Shown piece after piece: positions 21,427 to 33,952 of a DNA stretch of 64,000 bases (positions are counted from its first letter, which is position 1; every line of letters begins with the position of its first letter). The position numbers and the translations under genes were made by a program. The DNA is from Brachyhypopomus gauderio (lineage: Eukaryota; Chordata; Actinopteri; Gymnotiformes; Hypopomidae): NCBI RefSeq assembly GCF_052324685.1, contig NC_135211.1, forward strand, positions 7,732,386 through 7,796,385, written 5' to 3'. The notes below the pieces were generated by a model. It was given only the letters and a program-made list of their open reading frames with translations. It made no database searches and was not told the origin of the DNA.

Positions 21427-22126
21427 AGTGGAGTTTTACAAACACTCACGGTCAGTTGTGCCCCTGCCAAATCACTTGTCTATGTGAAAAGAAGAAAACG
21501 AGTAGCGAAAAGAAAGAAGAAGCAGCAACTCATCCATCATCGTCATCCTTTCCAAGTCCCTTTAAATGCCATCTGCAGGGGTTTTAACTTGCTGTTCATA
21601 TTTTTGTTGCTTAATATTTCATATAGCTAAATGATATGCAAGTCATTAATGACACATAAGCAGCAGCAATCCACTCAAGATGGGCCTTTTAATTATCCAA
21701 GGAGTTCAAGCTGGTATGTCAAAATGGGAACGGTGCTGTGTCCCTCCAAGAAAACGACTTGATACAAATATGCTATGTACACTACCAGATTGTCATGTAC
21801 TCTGAGTCTAAGCTGTGAGAATTCATAGCACACCAATAAACCCATGCTGAAATTGGAACATTTGTAATGTGCAGGGTGTTAAAAGGCCGGACGATAAAAC
21901 GTAAGCGTTCATCTACTTATTCAGAATGGCAGGAGAAGAAAGAAGATCAAGTAGTGACATATCCTGCCAGGATGCCTTTTGCAAAGTGTTGTATGTGACT
22001 GTGTACTGAGGCGAGGTTGAAGAGGAAGCTGCTTTTATGAGACTGGAAATGATGATTCTTGCCTCTTCCAATTCAACATAAATTCACCTTCTTTCGTGAA
22101 AAAGTCGGCAAAGTCTTCTTCATAGA

Positions 22127-22208
22127 GGTAGCATGGCCGAGTGGTCTAAGGCGCTGGATTTAAGCTCCATTCTCTTCGGAGGCGTGGGTTCAAATCCCAC
22201 TGCTACCA
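22127..22208 (+). tRNA. tRNA-Leu-TAA: tRNA-Leu(UAA), unit 29, compensated A7-U66
   Basis: Same as unit 25 at +3,130 bp. TTTT stop at 22216-22219. Confidence 0.9.
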
Positions 22209-22908
22209 AGTGGAGTTTTACAAACACCCACGGTCAGTTGTGCCCCTGCCAAATCACTTGTCTATGTGAAAAGAAGAAAACGAGTAGCGAAAAGAAAGAA
22301 GAAGCAGCAACTCATCCATCATCGTCATCCTTTCCAAGTCCCTTTAAATGCCATCTGCAGGGGTTTTAACTTGCTGTTCATATTTTTGTTGCTTAATATT
22401 TCATATAGCTAAATGATATGCAAGTCATTTATGACACATAAGCAGCAGCAATCCACTCAAGATGGGCCTTTTAATTATCCAAGGAGTTCAAGCAGGTATG
22501 TCAAAATGGGAACGGTGCTGTGTCCCTCCAAGAAAACGACTTGATACAAGTATGCTATGTACACTACCAGATTGTCATGTACTCTGAGTCTAAGCTGTGA
22601 GAATTCATAGCACACCAATAAACCCATGCTGAAATTGGAACATTAGTAATGTGCAGGGTGTTAAAAGGCCGGACGATAAAACGTAAGCGTTCATCTACTT
22701 ATTCAGAATGGCAGGAGAAGAAAGAAGATCAAGTAGTGACATATCCTGCCAGGATGCCTTTTGCAAAGTGTTGTATGTGACTGTGTGCTGAGGCGAGGTT
22801 GAAGAGGAAGCTGCTTTTATCAGACTGGAAATGATGATTCTTGCCTCTTCCAATTCAACATAAATTCACCTTCTTTCTTGAAAAAGTCGGCAAAGACTTC
22901 TTCATAGA

Positions 22909-22990
22909 GGTAGCGTGGCCGAGTGGTCTAAGGCGCTGGATTTAAGCTCCATTCTCTTCGGAGGCGTGGGTTCAAATCCCACTGCTACAA
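22909..22990 (+). tRNA. tRNA-Leu-TAA: tRNA-Leu(UAA), unit 30, A72 with G7-U66
   Basis: C72 to A opens the first acceptor pair (G1-A72), and 7-66 is a wobble. End pairing matters for 5' processing and charging, so activity is doubtful. TTTT stop at 22998-23001. Linked upstream variant TTTCTTGAAA marks all A72 copies. Confidence 0.78.
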
Positions 22991-23690
22991 AGTGGAGTTT
23001 TACAAACACTCACGGTCAGTTGTGCCCCTGCCAAATCACTTGTCTATGTGAAAAGAAGAAAACGAGTAGCGAAAAGAAAGAAGAAGCAGCAACTCATCCA
23101 TCCTTGTCATCCTTTCCAAGTCCCTTTAAATGCCATCTGCAGGGGTTTTAACTTGCTGTTCATATTTTTGTTGCTTAATATTTCATATAGCTAAATGATA
23201 TGCAAGTCATTAATGACACATAAGCAGCAGCAATCCACTCAAGATGGGCCTTTTAATTATCCAAGGAGTTCAAGCTGGTATGTCAAAATGGGAACGGTGC
23301 TGTGTCCCTCCAAGAAAACGACTTGATACAAATATGCTATGTACACTACCAGATTGTCATGTACTCTGAGTCTAAGCTGTGAGAATTCATAGCACACCAA
23401 TAAACCCATGCTGAAATTGGAACATTTGTAATGTGCAGGGTGTTAAAAGGCCGGACGATAAAACGTAAGCGTTCATCTACTTATTCAGAATGGCAGGAGA
23501 AGAAAGAAGATCAAGTAGTGACATATCCTGCCAGGATGCCTTTTGCAAAGTGTTGTATGTGACTGTGTGCTAAGGCGACGTTGAAGACGAAGCTGCTTTT
23601 ATCAGACTGGAAATGATGATTCTTACCTCTTCCAATTCAACATAAATTTACCTTCTTTCGTGAAAAAGTCGGCAAAGACTTCTTCATAGA

Positions 23691-23772
23691 GGTAGCGTGG
23701 CCGAGTGGTCTAAGGCGCTGGATTTAAGCTCCATTCTCTTCGGAGGCGTGGGTTCAAATCCCACCGCTACCA
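23691..23772 (+). tRNA. tRNA-Leu-TAA: tRNA-Leu(UAA), unit 31, consensus
   Basis: Consensus tRNA. The upstream spacer has AGGCGACG, AAGACGAAG, CTTACCTC and AAATTTACC, shared with unit 38. TTTT stop at 23780-23783. Confidence 0.92.
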
Positions 23773-24474
23773 AGTGGAGTTTTACAAACACTCACGGTCA
23801 GTTGTGCCCCTGCCAAATCACTTGTCTATGTGAAAAGAAGAAAACGAGTAGTGAAAAGAAAGAAGAAGCAGCAACTCATCCATCATCAAGTCATCCTTTC
23901 CAAGTCCCTTTAAATGCCATCTGCAGGGGTTTTAACTTGCTGTTCATATTTTTGTTGCTTAATATTTCATATAGCTAAATGATATGCAAGTCATTTATGA
24001 CACATAAGCAGCAGCAATCCACTCAAGATGGGCCTTTTAATTATCCAAGGAGTTCAAGCAGGTATGTCAAAATGGGAACGGTGCTGTGTCCCTCCAAGAA
24101 AACGACTTGATACAAGTATGCTATGTACACTACCAGATTGTCATGTACTCTGAGTCTAAGCTGTGAGAATTCATAGCACACCAATAAACCCATGCTGAAA
24201 TTGGAACATTAGTAATGTGCAGGGTGTTAAAAGGCCGGACGATAAAACGTAAGCGTTCATCTACTTATTCAGAATGGCAGGAGAAGAAAGAAGATCAAGT
24301 AGTGACATATCCTGCCAGGATGCCTTTTGCAATGTGTTGTATGTGACTGTGTGCTGAGGCGAGGTTGAAGAGGAAGCTGCTTTTATCAGACTGGAAATGA
24401 TGATTCTTGCCTCTTCCAATTCAACATAAATTCACCTTCTTTCGTGAAAAAGTCGGCAAAGACTTCTTCATAGA

Positions 24475-24556
24475 GGTAGCGTGGCCGAGTGGTCTAAGGC
24501 GCTGGATTTAAGCTCCATTCTCTTCGGAGGCGTGGGTTCAAATCCCACCGCTACCA
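24475..24556 (+). tRNA. tRNA-Leu-TAA: tRNA-Leu(UAA), unit 32, consensus
   Basis: Consensus tRNA. Downstream it has GCCAAGTCAC and TTAACTGGC, two markers that return only in unit 80. TTTT stop at 24564-24567. Confidence 0.92.
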
Positions 24557-25256
24557 AGTGGAGTTTTACAAACACTCACGGTCAGTTGTGCCCCTGCCAA
24601 GTCACTTGTCTATGTGAAAAGAAGAAAACGAGTAGCGAAAAGAAAGAAGAAGCAGCAACTCATCCATCATCGTCATCCTTTCCAAGTCCCTTTAAATGCC
24701 ATCTGCAGGGGTTTTAACTGGCTGTTCATATTTTTGTTGCTTAATATTTCATATAGCTAAATGATATGCAAGTCATTAATGACACATAAGCAGCAGCAAT
24801 CCACTCAATATGGGCCTTTTAATTATCCAAGGAGTTCAAGCTGGTATGTCAAAATGGGAACGGTGCTGTGTCCCTCCAAGAAAACGACTTGATACAAATA
24901 TGCTATGTACACTACCAGATTGTCATGTACTCTGAGTCTAAGCTGTGAGAATTCATAGCACACCAATAAACCCATGCTGAAATTGGAACATTTGTAATGT
25001 GCAGGGTGTTAAAAGGCCGGACGATAAAACGTAAGCGTCCATCTACTTATTCAGAATGGCAGGAGAAGAAAGAAGATCAAGTAGTGACATATCCTGCCAG
25101 GATGCCTTTTGCAATGTGTTGTATGTGACTGTGTGCTGAGGCGAGGTTGAAGAGGAAGCTGCTTTTATCAGACTGGAAATGATGATTCTTGCCTCTTCCA
25201 ATTCAACATAAATTCACCTTCTTTCGTGAAAAAGTCGGCAAAGACTTCTTCATAGA

Positions 25257-25338
25257 GGTAGCGTGGCTGTGTGGTCTAAGGCGCTGCATTTAAGCTCCAT
25301 TCTCGTTCGAGGCGTGGGTTCAAATCCCACCGCTACCA
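25257..25338 (+). tRNA. tRNA-Leu-TAA: tRNA-Leu(UAA), unit 33, decayed (U12, U14, C30)
   Basis: Same tRNA as unit 26, 5,478 bp upstream. The preceding spacer has GCAATGTG. TTTT stop at 25346-25349. Confidence 0.65.
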
Positions 25339-26040
25339 AGTGGAGTTTTACAAACACTCACGGTCAGTTGTGCCCCTGCCAAATCACTTGTCTATGTGAA
25401 AAGAAGAAAACGAGTAGCGAAAAGAAAGAAGAAGCAGCAACTCATCCATCATCAAGTCATCCTTTCCAAGTCCCTTTAAATGCCATCTGCAGGGGTTTTA
25501 ACTTGCTGTTCATATTTTTGTTGCTTAATATTTCATATAGCTAAATGATATGCAAGTCATTAATGACACATAAGCAGCAGCAATCCACTCAAGATGGCCC
25601 TTTTAATTATCCAAGGAGTTCAAGCTGGTATGTCAAAATGGGAACGGTGCTGTGTCCCTCCAAGAAAACGACTTGATACAAATATGCTATGTACACTACC
25701 AGATTGTCATGTACTCTGAGTCTAAGCTGTGAGAATTCATAGCACACCAATAAACCCATGCTGAAATTGGAACATTTGTAATGTGCAGGGTGTTAAAAGG
25801 CCGGACGATAAAACGTAAGCGTTCATCTACTTATTCAGAATAGCAGGAGAAGAAAGAAGATCAAGTAGTGACATATCCTGCCAGGATGCCTTTTGCAAAG
25901 TGTTGTATGTGACTGTGTGCTGAGGCGAGGTTGAAGAGGAAGCTGCTTTTATGAGACTGGAAATGATGATTCTTGCCTCTTCCAATTCAACATAAATTCA
26001 CCTTCTTTCGTGAAAAAGTCGGCAAAGTCTTCTTCATAGA

Positions 26041-26122
26041 GGTAGCGTGGCCGAGTGGTCTAAGGCGCTGAATTTAAGCTCCATTCTCTTCGGAGGCGTG
26101 GGTTCAAATCCCACTGCTACCA
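26041..26122 (+). tRNA. tRNA-Leu-TAA: tRNA-Leu(UAA), unit 34, A30 with G7-U66
   Basis: Third copy of the unit 23 tRNA (+5,478 bp from unit 27). TTTT stop at 26130-26133. Confidence 0.75.
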
Positions 26123-26822
26123 AGTGGAGTTTTACAAACACTCACGGTCAGTTGTGCCCCTGCCAAATCACTTGTCTATGTGAAAAGAAGAAAACGAGTA
26201 GCGAAAAGAAAGAAGAAGCAGCAACTCATCCATCATCGTCATCCTTTCCAAGTCCCTTTAAATGCCATCTGCAGGGGTTTTAACTTGCTGTTCATATTTT
26301 TGTTGCTTAATATTTCATATAGCTAAATGATATGCAAGTCATTAATGACACATAAGCAGCAGCAATCCACTCAAGATGGGCCTTTTAATTATCCAAGGAG
26401 TTCAAGCTGGTATGTCAAAATGGGAACGGTGCTGTGTCCCTCCAAGAAAACGACTTGATACAAATATGCTATGTACACTACCAGATTGTCATGTACTCTG
26501 AGTCTAAGCTGTGATAATTCATAGCACACCAATAAACCCATGCTGAAATTGGAACATTTGTAATGTGCAGGGTGTTAAAAGGCCGGACGATAAAACGTAA
26601 GCGTTCATCTACTTATTCAGAATGGCAGGAGAAGAAAGAAGATCAAGTAGTGACATATCCTGCCAGGATGCCTTTTGCAATGTGTTGTATGTGACTGTGT
26701 GCTGAGGCGAGGTTGAAGAGGAAGCTGCTTTTATCAGACTGGAAATGATGATTCTTGCCTCTTCCAATTCAACATAAATTCACCTTCTTTCGTGAAAAAG
26801 TCGGCAAAGACTTCTTCATAGA

Positions 26823-26904
26823 GGTAGCGTGGCCGAGTGGTCTAAGGCGCTGGATTTAAGCTCCATTCTCTTCGGAGGCGTGGGTTCAAATCCCACTGCT
26901 ACCA
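26823..26904 (+). tRNA. tRNA-Leu-TAA: tRNA-Leu(UAA), unit 35, G7-U66
   Basis: Third copy of the unit 24 tRNA. TTTT stop at 26912-26915. Confidence 0.9.
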
Positions 26905-27604
26905 AGTGGAGTTTTACAAACACTCACGGTCAGTTGTGCCCCTGCCAAATCACTTGTCTATGTGAAAAGAAGAAAACGAGTAGCGAAAAGAAAGAAGAAG
27001 CAGCAACTCATCCATCATCGTCATCCTTTCCAAGTCCCTTTAAATGCCATCTGCAGGGGTTTTAACTTGCTGTTCATATTTTTGTTGCTTAATATTTCAT
27101 ATAGCTAAATGATATGCAAGTCATTAATGACACATAAGCAGCAGCAATCCACTCAAGATGGGCCTTTTAATTATCCAAGGAGTTCAAGCTGGTATGTCAA
27201 AATGGGAACGGTGCTGTGTCCCTCCAAGAAAACGACTTGATACAAATATGCTATGTACACTACCAGATTGTCATGTACTCTGAGTCTAAGCTGTGAGAAT
27301 TCATAGCACACCAATAAACCCATGCTGAAATTGGAACATTTGTAATGTGCAGGGTGTTAAAAGGCCGGACGATAAAACGTAAGCGTTCATCTACTTATTC
27401 AGAATGGCAGGAGAAGAAAGAAGATCAAGTAGTGACATATCCTGCCAGGATGCCTTTTGCAAAGTGTTGTATGTGACTGTGTACTGAGGCGAGGTTGAAG
27501 AGGAAGCTGCTTTTATGAGACTGGAAATGATGATTCTTGCCTCTTCCAATTCAACATAAATTCACCTTCTTTCGTGAAAAAGTCGGCAAAGTCTTCTTCA
27601 TAGA

Positions 27605-27686
27605 GGTAGCATGGCCGAGTGGTCTAAGGCGCTGGATTTAAGCTCCATTCTCTTCGGAGGCGTGGGTTCAAATCCCACTGCTACCA
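27605..27686 (+). tRNA. tRNA-Leu-TAA: tRNA-Leu(UAA), unit 36, compensated A7-U66
   Basis: Third copy of the unit 25 tRNA. TTTT stop at 27694-27697. Confidence 0.9.
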
Positions 27687-28386
27687 AGTGGAGTTTTACA
27701 AACACCCACGGTCAGTTGTGCCCCTGCCAAATCACTTGTCTATGTGAAAAGAAGAAAACGAGTAGCGAAAAGAAAGAAGAAGCAGCAACTCATCCATCAT
27801 CGTCATCCTTTCCAAGTCCCTTTAAATGCCATCTGCAGGGGTTTTAACTTGCTGTTCATATTTTTGTTGCTTAATATTTCATATAGCTAAATGATATGCA
27901 AGTCATTTATGACACATAAGCAGCAGCAATCCACTCAAGATGGGCCTTTTAATTATCCAAGGAGTTCAAGCAGGTATGTCAAAATGGGAACGGTGCTGTG
28001 TCCCTCCAAGAAAACGACTTGATACAAGTATGCTATGTACACTACCAGATTGTCATGTACTCTGAGTCTAAGCTGTGAGAATTCATAGCACACCAATAAA
28101 CCCATGCTGAAATTGGAACATTAGTAATGTGCAGGGTGTTAAAAGGCCGGACGATAAAACGTAAGCGTTCATCTACTTATTCAGAATGGCAGGAGAAGAA
28201 AGAAGATCAAGTAGTGACATATCCTGCCAGGATGCCTTTTGCAAAGTGTTGTATGTGACTGTGTGCTGAGGCGAGGTTGAAGAGGAAGCTGCTTTTATCA
28301 GACTGGAAATGATGATTCTTGCCTCTTCCAATTCAACATAAATTCACCTTCTTTCTTGAAAAAGTCGGCAAAGACTTCTTCATAGA

Positions 28387-28468
28387 GGTAGCGTGGCCGA
28401 GTGGTCTAAGGCGCTGGATTTAAGCTCCATTCTCTTCGGAGGCGTGGGTTCAAATCCCACTGCTACAA
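28387..28468 (+). tRNA. tRNA-Leu-TAA: tRNA-Leu(UAA), unit 37, A72 with G7-U66
   Basis: Duplicate of unit 30 at +5,478 bp, sharing the private CATCCTTGTC spacer variant. TTTT stop at 28476-28479. Confidence 0.78.
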
Positions 28469-29168
28469 AGTGGAGTTTTACAAACACTCACGGTCAGTTG
28501 TGCCCCTGCCAAATCACTTGTCTATGTGAAAAGAAGAAAACGAGTAGCGAAAAGAAAGAAGAAGCAGCAACTCATCCATCCTTGTCATCCTTTCCAAGTC
28601 CCTTTAAATGCCATCTGCAGGGGTTTTAACTTGCTGTTCATATTTTTGTTGCTTAATATTTCATATAGCTAAATGATATGCAAGTCATTAATGACACATA
28701 AGCAGCAGCAATCCACTCAAGATGGGCCTTTTAATTATCCAAGGAGTTCAAGCTGGTATGTCAAAATGGGAACGGTGCTGTGTCCCTCCAAGAAAACGAC
28801 TTGATACAAATATGCTATGTACACTACCAGATTGTCATGTACTCTGAGTCTAAGCTGTGAGAATTCATAGCACACCAATAAACCCATGCTGAAATTGGAA
28901 CATTTGTAATGTGCAGGGTGTTAAAAGGCCGGACGATAAAACGTAAGCGTTCATCTACTTATTCAGAATGGCAGGAGAAGAAAGAAGATCAAGTAGTGAC
29001 ATATCCTGCCAGGATGCCTTTTGCAAAGTGTTGTATGTGACTGTGTGCTAAGGCGACGTTGAAGACGAAGCTGCTTTTATCAGACTGGAAATGATGATTC
29101 TTACCTCTTCCAATTCAACATAAATTTACCTTCTTTCGTGAAAAAGTCGGCAAAGACTTCTTCATAGA

Positions 29169-29250
29169 GGTAGCGTGGCCGAGTGGTCTAAGGCGCTGGA
29201 TTTAAGCTCCATTCTCTTCGGAGGCGTGGGTTCAAATCCCACCGCTACCA
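29169..29250 (+). tRNA. tRNA-Leu-TAA: tRNA-Leu(UAA), unit 38, consensus
   Basis: Consensus; duplicate of unit 31. TTTT stop at 29258-29261. Confidence 0.92.
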
Positions 29251-29952
29251 AGTGGAGTTTTACAAACACTCACGGTCAGTTGTGCCCCTGCCAAATCACT
29301 TGTCTATGTGAAAAGAAGAAAACGAGTAGTGAAAAGAAAGAAGAAGCAGCAACTCATCCATCATCAAGTCATCCTTTCCAAGTCCCTTTAAATGCCATCT
29401 GCAGGGGTTTTAACTTGCTGTTCATATTTTTGTTGCTTAATATTTCATATAGCTAAATGATATGCAAGTCATTTATGACACATAAGCAGCAGCAATCCAC
29501 TCAAGATGGGCCTTTTAATTATCCAAGGAGTTCAAGCAGGTATGTCAAAATGGGAACGGTGCTGTGTCCCTCCAAGAAAACGACTTGATACAAGTATGCT
29601 ATGTACACTACCAGATTGTCATGTACTCTGAGTCTAAGCTGTGAGAATTCATAGCACACCAATAAACCCATGCTGAAATTGGAACATTAGTAATGTGCAG
29701 GGTGTTAAAAGGCCGGACGATAAAACGTAAGCGTTCATCTACTTATTCAGAATGGCAGGAGAAGAAAGAAGATCAAGTAGTGACATATCCTGCCAGGATG
29801 CCTTTTGCAAAGTGTTGTATGTGACTGTGTGCTGAGGCGAGGTTGAAGAGGAAGCTGCTTTTATCAGACTGGAAATGATGATTCTTGCCTCTTCCAATTC
29901 AACATAAATTCACCTTCTTTCTTGAAAAAGTCGGCAAAGACTTCTTCATAGA

Positions 29953-30034
29953 GGTAGCGTGGCCGAGTGGTCTAAGGCGCTGGATTTAAGCTCCATTCTC
30001 TTCGGAGGCGTGGGTTCAAATCCCACCGCTACAA
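29953..30034 (+). tRNA. tRNA-Leu-TAA: tRNA-Leu(UAA), unit 39, A72
   Basis: C72 to A (G1-A72 mismatch) with a normal G7-C66. This is the form later amplified in units 43, 53, 58 and 71. TTTT stop at 30042-30045. Confidence 0.8.
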
Positions 30035-30736
30035 AGTGGAGTTTTACAAACACTCACGGTCAGTTGTGCCCCTGCCAAATCACTTGTCTATGTGAAAAGA
30101 AGAAAACGAGTAGCGAAAAGAAAGAAGAAGCAGCAACTCATCCATCATCAAGTCATCCTTTCCAAGTCCCTTTAAATGCCATCTGCAGGGGTTTTAACTT
30201 GCTGTTCATATTTTTGTTGCTTAATATTTCATATAGCTAAATGATATGCAAGTCATTTATGACACATAAGCAGCAGCAATCCACTCAAGATGGGCCTTTT
30301 AATTATCCAAGGAGTTCAAGCAGGTATGTCAAAATGGGAACGGTGCTGTGTCCCTCCAAGAAAACGACTTGATACAAGTATGCTATGTACACTACCAGAT
30401 TGTCATGTACTCTGAGTCTAAGCTGTGAGAATTCATAGCACACCAATAAACCCATGCTGAAATTGGAACATTTGTAATGTGCAGGGTGTTAAAAGGCCGG
30501 ACGATAAAACGTAAGCGTTCATCTACTTATTCAGAATGGCAGGAGAAGAAAGAAGATCAAGTAGTGACATATCCTGCCAGGATGCCTTTTGCAAAGTGTT
30601 GTATGTGACTGTGTGCTGAGGCGAGGTTGAAGAGGAAGCTGCTTTTATCAGACTGGAAATGATGATTCTTGCCTCTTCCAATTCAACATAAATTCACCTT
30701 CTTTCGTGAAAAAGTCGGCAAAGACTTCTTTATAGA

Positions 30737-30818
30737 GGTAGCGTGGCCGAGTGGTCTAAGGCGCTGGATTTAAGCTCCATTCTCTTTGGAGGCGTGGGTT
30801 CAAATCCCACCGCTACCA
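30737..30818 (+). tRNA. tRNA-Leu-TAA: tRNA-Leu(UAA), unit 40, TTTG variable loop
   Basis: Consensus except for TTTG in the variable loop. TTTT stop at 30826-30829. Confidence 0.9.
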
Positions 30819-31520
30819 AGTGGAGTTTTACAAACACTCACGGTCAGTTGTGCCCCTGCCAAATCACTTGTCTATGTGAAAAGAAGAAAACGAGTAGTGA
30901 AAAGAAAGAAGAAGCAGCAACTCATCCATCATCAAGTCATCCTTTCCAAGTCCCTTTAAATGCCATCTGCAGGGGTTTTAACTTGCTGTTCATATTTTTG
31001 TTGCTTAATATTTCATATAGCTAAATGATATGCAAGTCATTAATGACACATAAGCAGCAGCAATCCACTCAAGATGGCCCTTTTAATTATCCAAGGAGTT
31101 CAAGCTGGTATGTCAAAATGGGAACGGTGCTGTGTCCCTCCAAGAAAACGACTTGATACAAATATGCTATGTACACTACCAGATTGTCATGTACTCTGAG
31201 TCTAAGCTGTGAGAATTCATAGCACACCAATAAACCCATGCTGAAATTGGAACATTTGTAATGTGCAGGGTGTTAAAAGGCCGGACGATAAAACGTAAGC
31301 GTTCATCTACTTATTCAGAATGGCAGGAGAAGAAAGAAGATCAAGTAGTGACATATCCTGCCAGGATGCCTTTTGCAAAGTGTTGTATGTGACTGTGTGC
31401 TGAGGCGAGGTTGAAGAGGAAGCTGCTTTTATCAGACTGGAAATGATGATTCTTGCCTCTTCCAATTCAACATAAATTCACCTTCTTTCGTGAAAAAGTC
31501 GGCAAAGACTTCTTCATAGA

Positions 31521-31602
31521 GGTAGCGTGGCCGAGTGGTCTAAGGCGCTGGATTTAAGCTCCATTCTCTTCAGAGGCGTGGGTTCCAATCCCACCGCTAC
31601 CA
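31521..31602 (+). tRNA. tRNA-Leu-TAA: tRNA-Leu(UAA), unit 41, C57 and TTCA loop
   Basis: A57 to C in the T loop (TTCCAAT) replaces the conserved purine and damages the B box. The variable loop is TTCA. First copy of the C57 class. TTTT stop at 31610-31613. Confidence 0.8.
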
Positions 31603-32304
31603 AGTGGAGTTTTACAAACACTCACGGTCAGTTGTGCCCCTGCCAAATCACTTGTCTATGTGAAAAGAAGAAAACGAGTAGTGAAAAGAAAGAAGAAGCA
31701 GCAACTCATCCATCATCAAGTCATCCTTTCCAAGTCCCTTTAAATGCCATCTGCAGGGGTTTTAACTTGCTGTTCATATTTTTGTTGCTTAATATTTCAT
31801 ATAGCTAAATGATATGCAAGTCATTAATGACACATAAGCAGCAGCAATCCACTCAAGATGGGCCTTTTAATTATCCAAGGAGTTCAAGCTGGTATGTCAA
31901 AATGGGAACGGTGCTGTGTCCCTCCAAGAAAACGACTTGATACAAATATGCTATGTACACTACCAGATTGTCATGTACTCTGAGTCTAAGCTGTGAGAAT
32001 TCATAGCACACCAATAAACCCATGCTGAAATTGGAACATTTGTAATGTGCAGGGTGTTAAAAGGCCGGACGATAAAACGTAAGCGTTCATCTACTTATTC
32101 AGAATGGCAGGAGAAGAAAGAAGATCAAGTAGTGACATATCCTGCCAGGATGCCTTTTGCAAAGTGTTGTATGTGACTGTGTACTGAGGCGAGGTTGAAG
32201 AGGAAGCTGCTTTTATGAGACTGGAAATGATGATTCTTGCCTCTTCCAATTCAACATAAATTCACCTTCTTTCGTGAAAAAGTCGGCAAAGTCTTCTTCA
32301 TAGA

Positions 32305-32386
32305 GGTAGCATGGCCGAGTGGTCTAAGGCGCTGGATTTAAGCTCCATTCTCTTCGGAGGCGTGGGTTCAAATCCCACTGCTACCA
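32305..32386 (+). tRNA. tRNA-Leu-TAA: tRNA-Leu(UAA), unit 42, compensated A7-U66
   Basis: A7-U66 tRNA opening the first 5-unit block. Spacer of 782 bp. TTTT stop at 32394-32397. Confidence 0.9.
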
Positions 32387-33086
32387 AGTGGAGTTTTACA
32401 AACACCCACGGTCAGTTGTGCCCCTGCCAAATCACTTGTCTATGTGAAAAGAAGAAAACGAGTAGCGAAAAGAAAGAAGAAGCAGCAACTCATCCATCAT
32501 CGTCATCCTTTCCAAGTCCCTTTAAATGCCATCTGCAGGGGTTTTAACTTGCTGTTCATATTTTTGTTGCTTAATATTTCATATAGCTAAATGATATGCA
32601 AGTCATTAATGACACATAAGCAGCAGCAATCCACTCAAGATGGGCCTTTTAATTATCCAAGGAGTTCAAGCTGGTATGTCAAAATGGGAACGGTGCTGTG
32701 TCCCTCCAAGAAAACGACTTGATACAAATATGCTATGTACACTACCAGATTGTCATGTACTCTGAGTCTAAGCTGTGAGAATTCATAGCACACCAATAAA
32801 CCCATGCTGAAATTGGAACATTTGTAATGTGCAGGGTGTTAAAAGGCCGGACGATAAAACGTAAGCGTTCATCTACTTATTCAGAATGGCAGGAGAAGAA
32901 AGAAGATCAAGTAGTGACATATCCTGCCAGGATGCCTTTTGCAAAGTGTTGTATGTGACTGTGTGCTGAGGCGAGGTTGAAGAGGAAGCTGCTTTTATCA
33001 GACTGGAAATGATGATTCTTGCCTCTTCCAATTCAACATAAATTCACCTTCTTTCTTGAAAAAGTCGGCAAAGACTTCTTCATAGA

Positions 33087-33168
33087 GGTAGCGTGGCCGA
33101 GTGGTCTAAGGCGCTGGATTTAAGCTCCATTCTCTTCGGAGGCGTGGGTTCAAATCCCACCGCTACAA
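33087..33168 (+). tRNA. tRNA-Leu-TAA: tRNA-Leu(UAA), unit 43, A72
   Basis: G1-A72 mismatch with upstream TTTCTTGAAA. The downstream spacer has GAGTCTCAGC, shared with units 53, 58 and 71. TTTT stop at 33176-33179. Confidence 0.8.
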
Positions 33169-33870
33169 AGTGGAGTTTTACAAACACTCACGGTCAGTTG
33201 TGCCCCTGCCAAATCACTTGTCTATGTGAAAAGAAGAAAACGAGTAGCGAAAAGAAAGAAGAAGCAGCAACTCATCCATCATCAAGTCATCCTTTCCAAG
33301 TCCCTTTAAATGCCATCTGCAGGGGTTTTAACTTGCTGTTCATATTTTTGTTGCTTAATATTTCATATAGCTAAATGATATGCAAGTCATTTATGACACA
33401 TAAGCAGCAGCAATCCACTCAAGATGGGCCTTTTAATTATCCAAGGAGTTCAAGCAGGTATGTCAAAATGGGAACGGTGCTGTGTCCCTCCAAGAAAACG
33501 ACTTGATACAAGTATGCTATGTACACTACCAGATTGTCATGTACTCTGAGTCTCAGCTGTGAGAATTCATAGCACACCAATAAACCCATGCTGAAATTGG
33601 AACATTTGTAATGTGCAGGGTGTTAAAAGGCCGGACGATAAAACGTAAGCGTTCATCTACTTATTCAGAATGGCAGGAGAAGAAAGAAGATCAAGTAGTG
33701 ACATATCCTGCCAGGATGCCTTTTGCAAAGTGTTGTATGTGACTGTGTGCTGAGGCGAGGTTGAAGAGGAAGCTGCTTTTATCAGACTGGAAATGATGAT
33801 TCTTGCCTCTTCCAATTCAACATAAATTCACCTTCTTTCGTGAAAAAGTCGGCAAAGACTTCTTTATAGA

Positions 33871-33952
33871 GGTAGCGTGGCCGAGTGGTCTAAGGCGCTG
33901 GATTTAAGCTCCATTCTCTTCGGAGGCGTGGGTTCAAATCCCACCGCTACCA
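33871..33952 (+). tRNA. tRNA-Leu-TAA: tRNA-Leu(UAA), unit 44, consensus
   Basis: Consensus; third position of an A-type block. TTTT stop at 33960-33963. Confidence 0.92.

Larger units (their letters stand above)
19840..22877 (+). repeat. Four-unit-offset duplication, copy 2
   Basis: Copy of 16,710-19,747, nested inside the larger 5,478-bp-offset duplication. Confidence 0.85.
19638..24332 (+). repeat. Seven-unit-offset duplication, copy 1 (offset 5,478 bp)
   Basis: Carries units 26-31, reproduced as units 33-38 in the same order: decayed, A30, G7-U66, A7-U66, A72, consensus. Edges are set by GCAATGTG versus GCAAAGTG on both sides. Confidence 0.87.
25116..29810 (+). repeat. Seven-unit-offset duplication, copy 2
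   Basis: Copy of 19,638-24,332. Since that block already contained the 3,130-bp duplicate, the unit 23-25 trio now exists three times. Confidence 0.87.
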
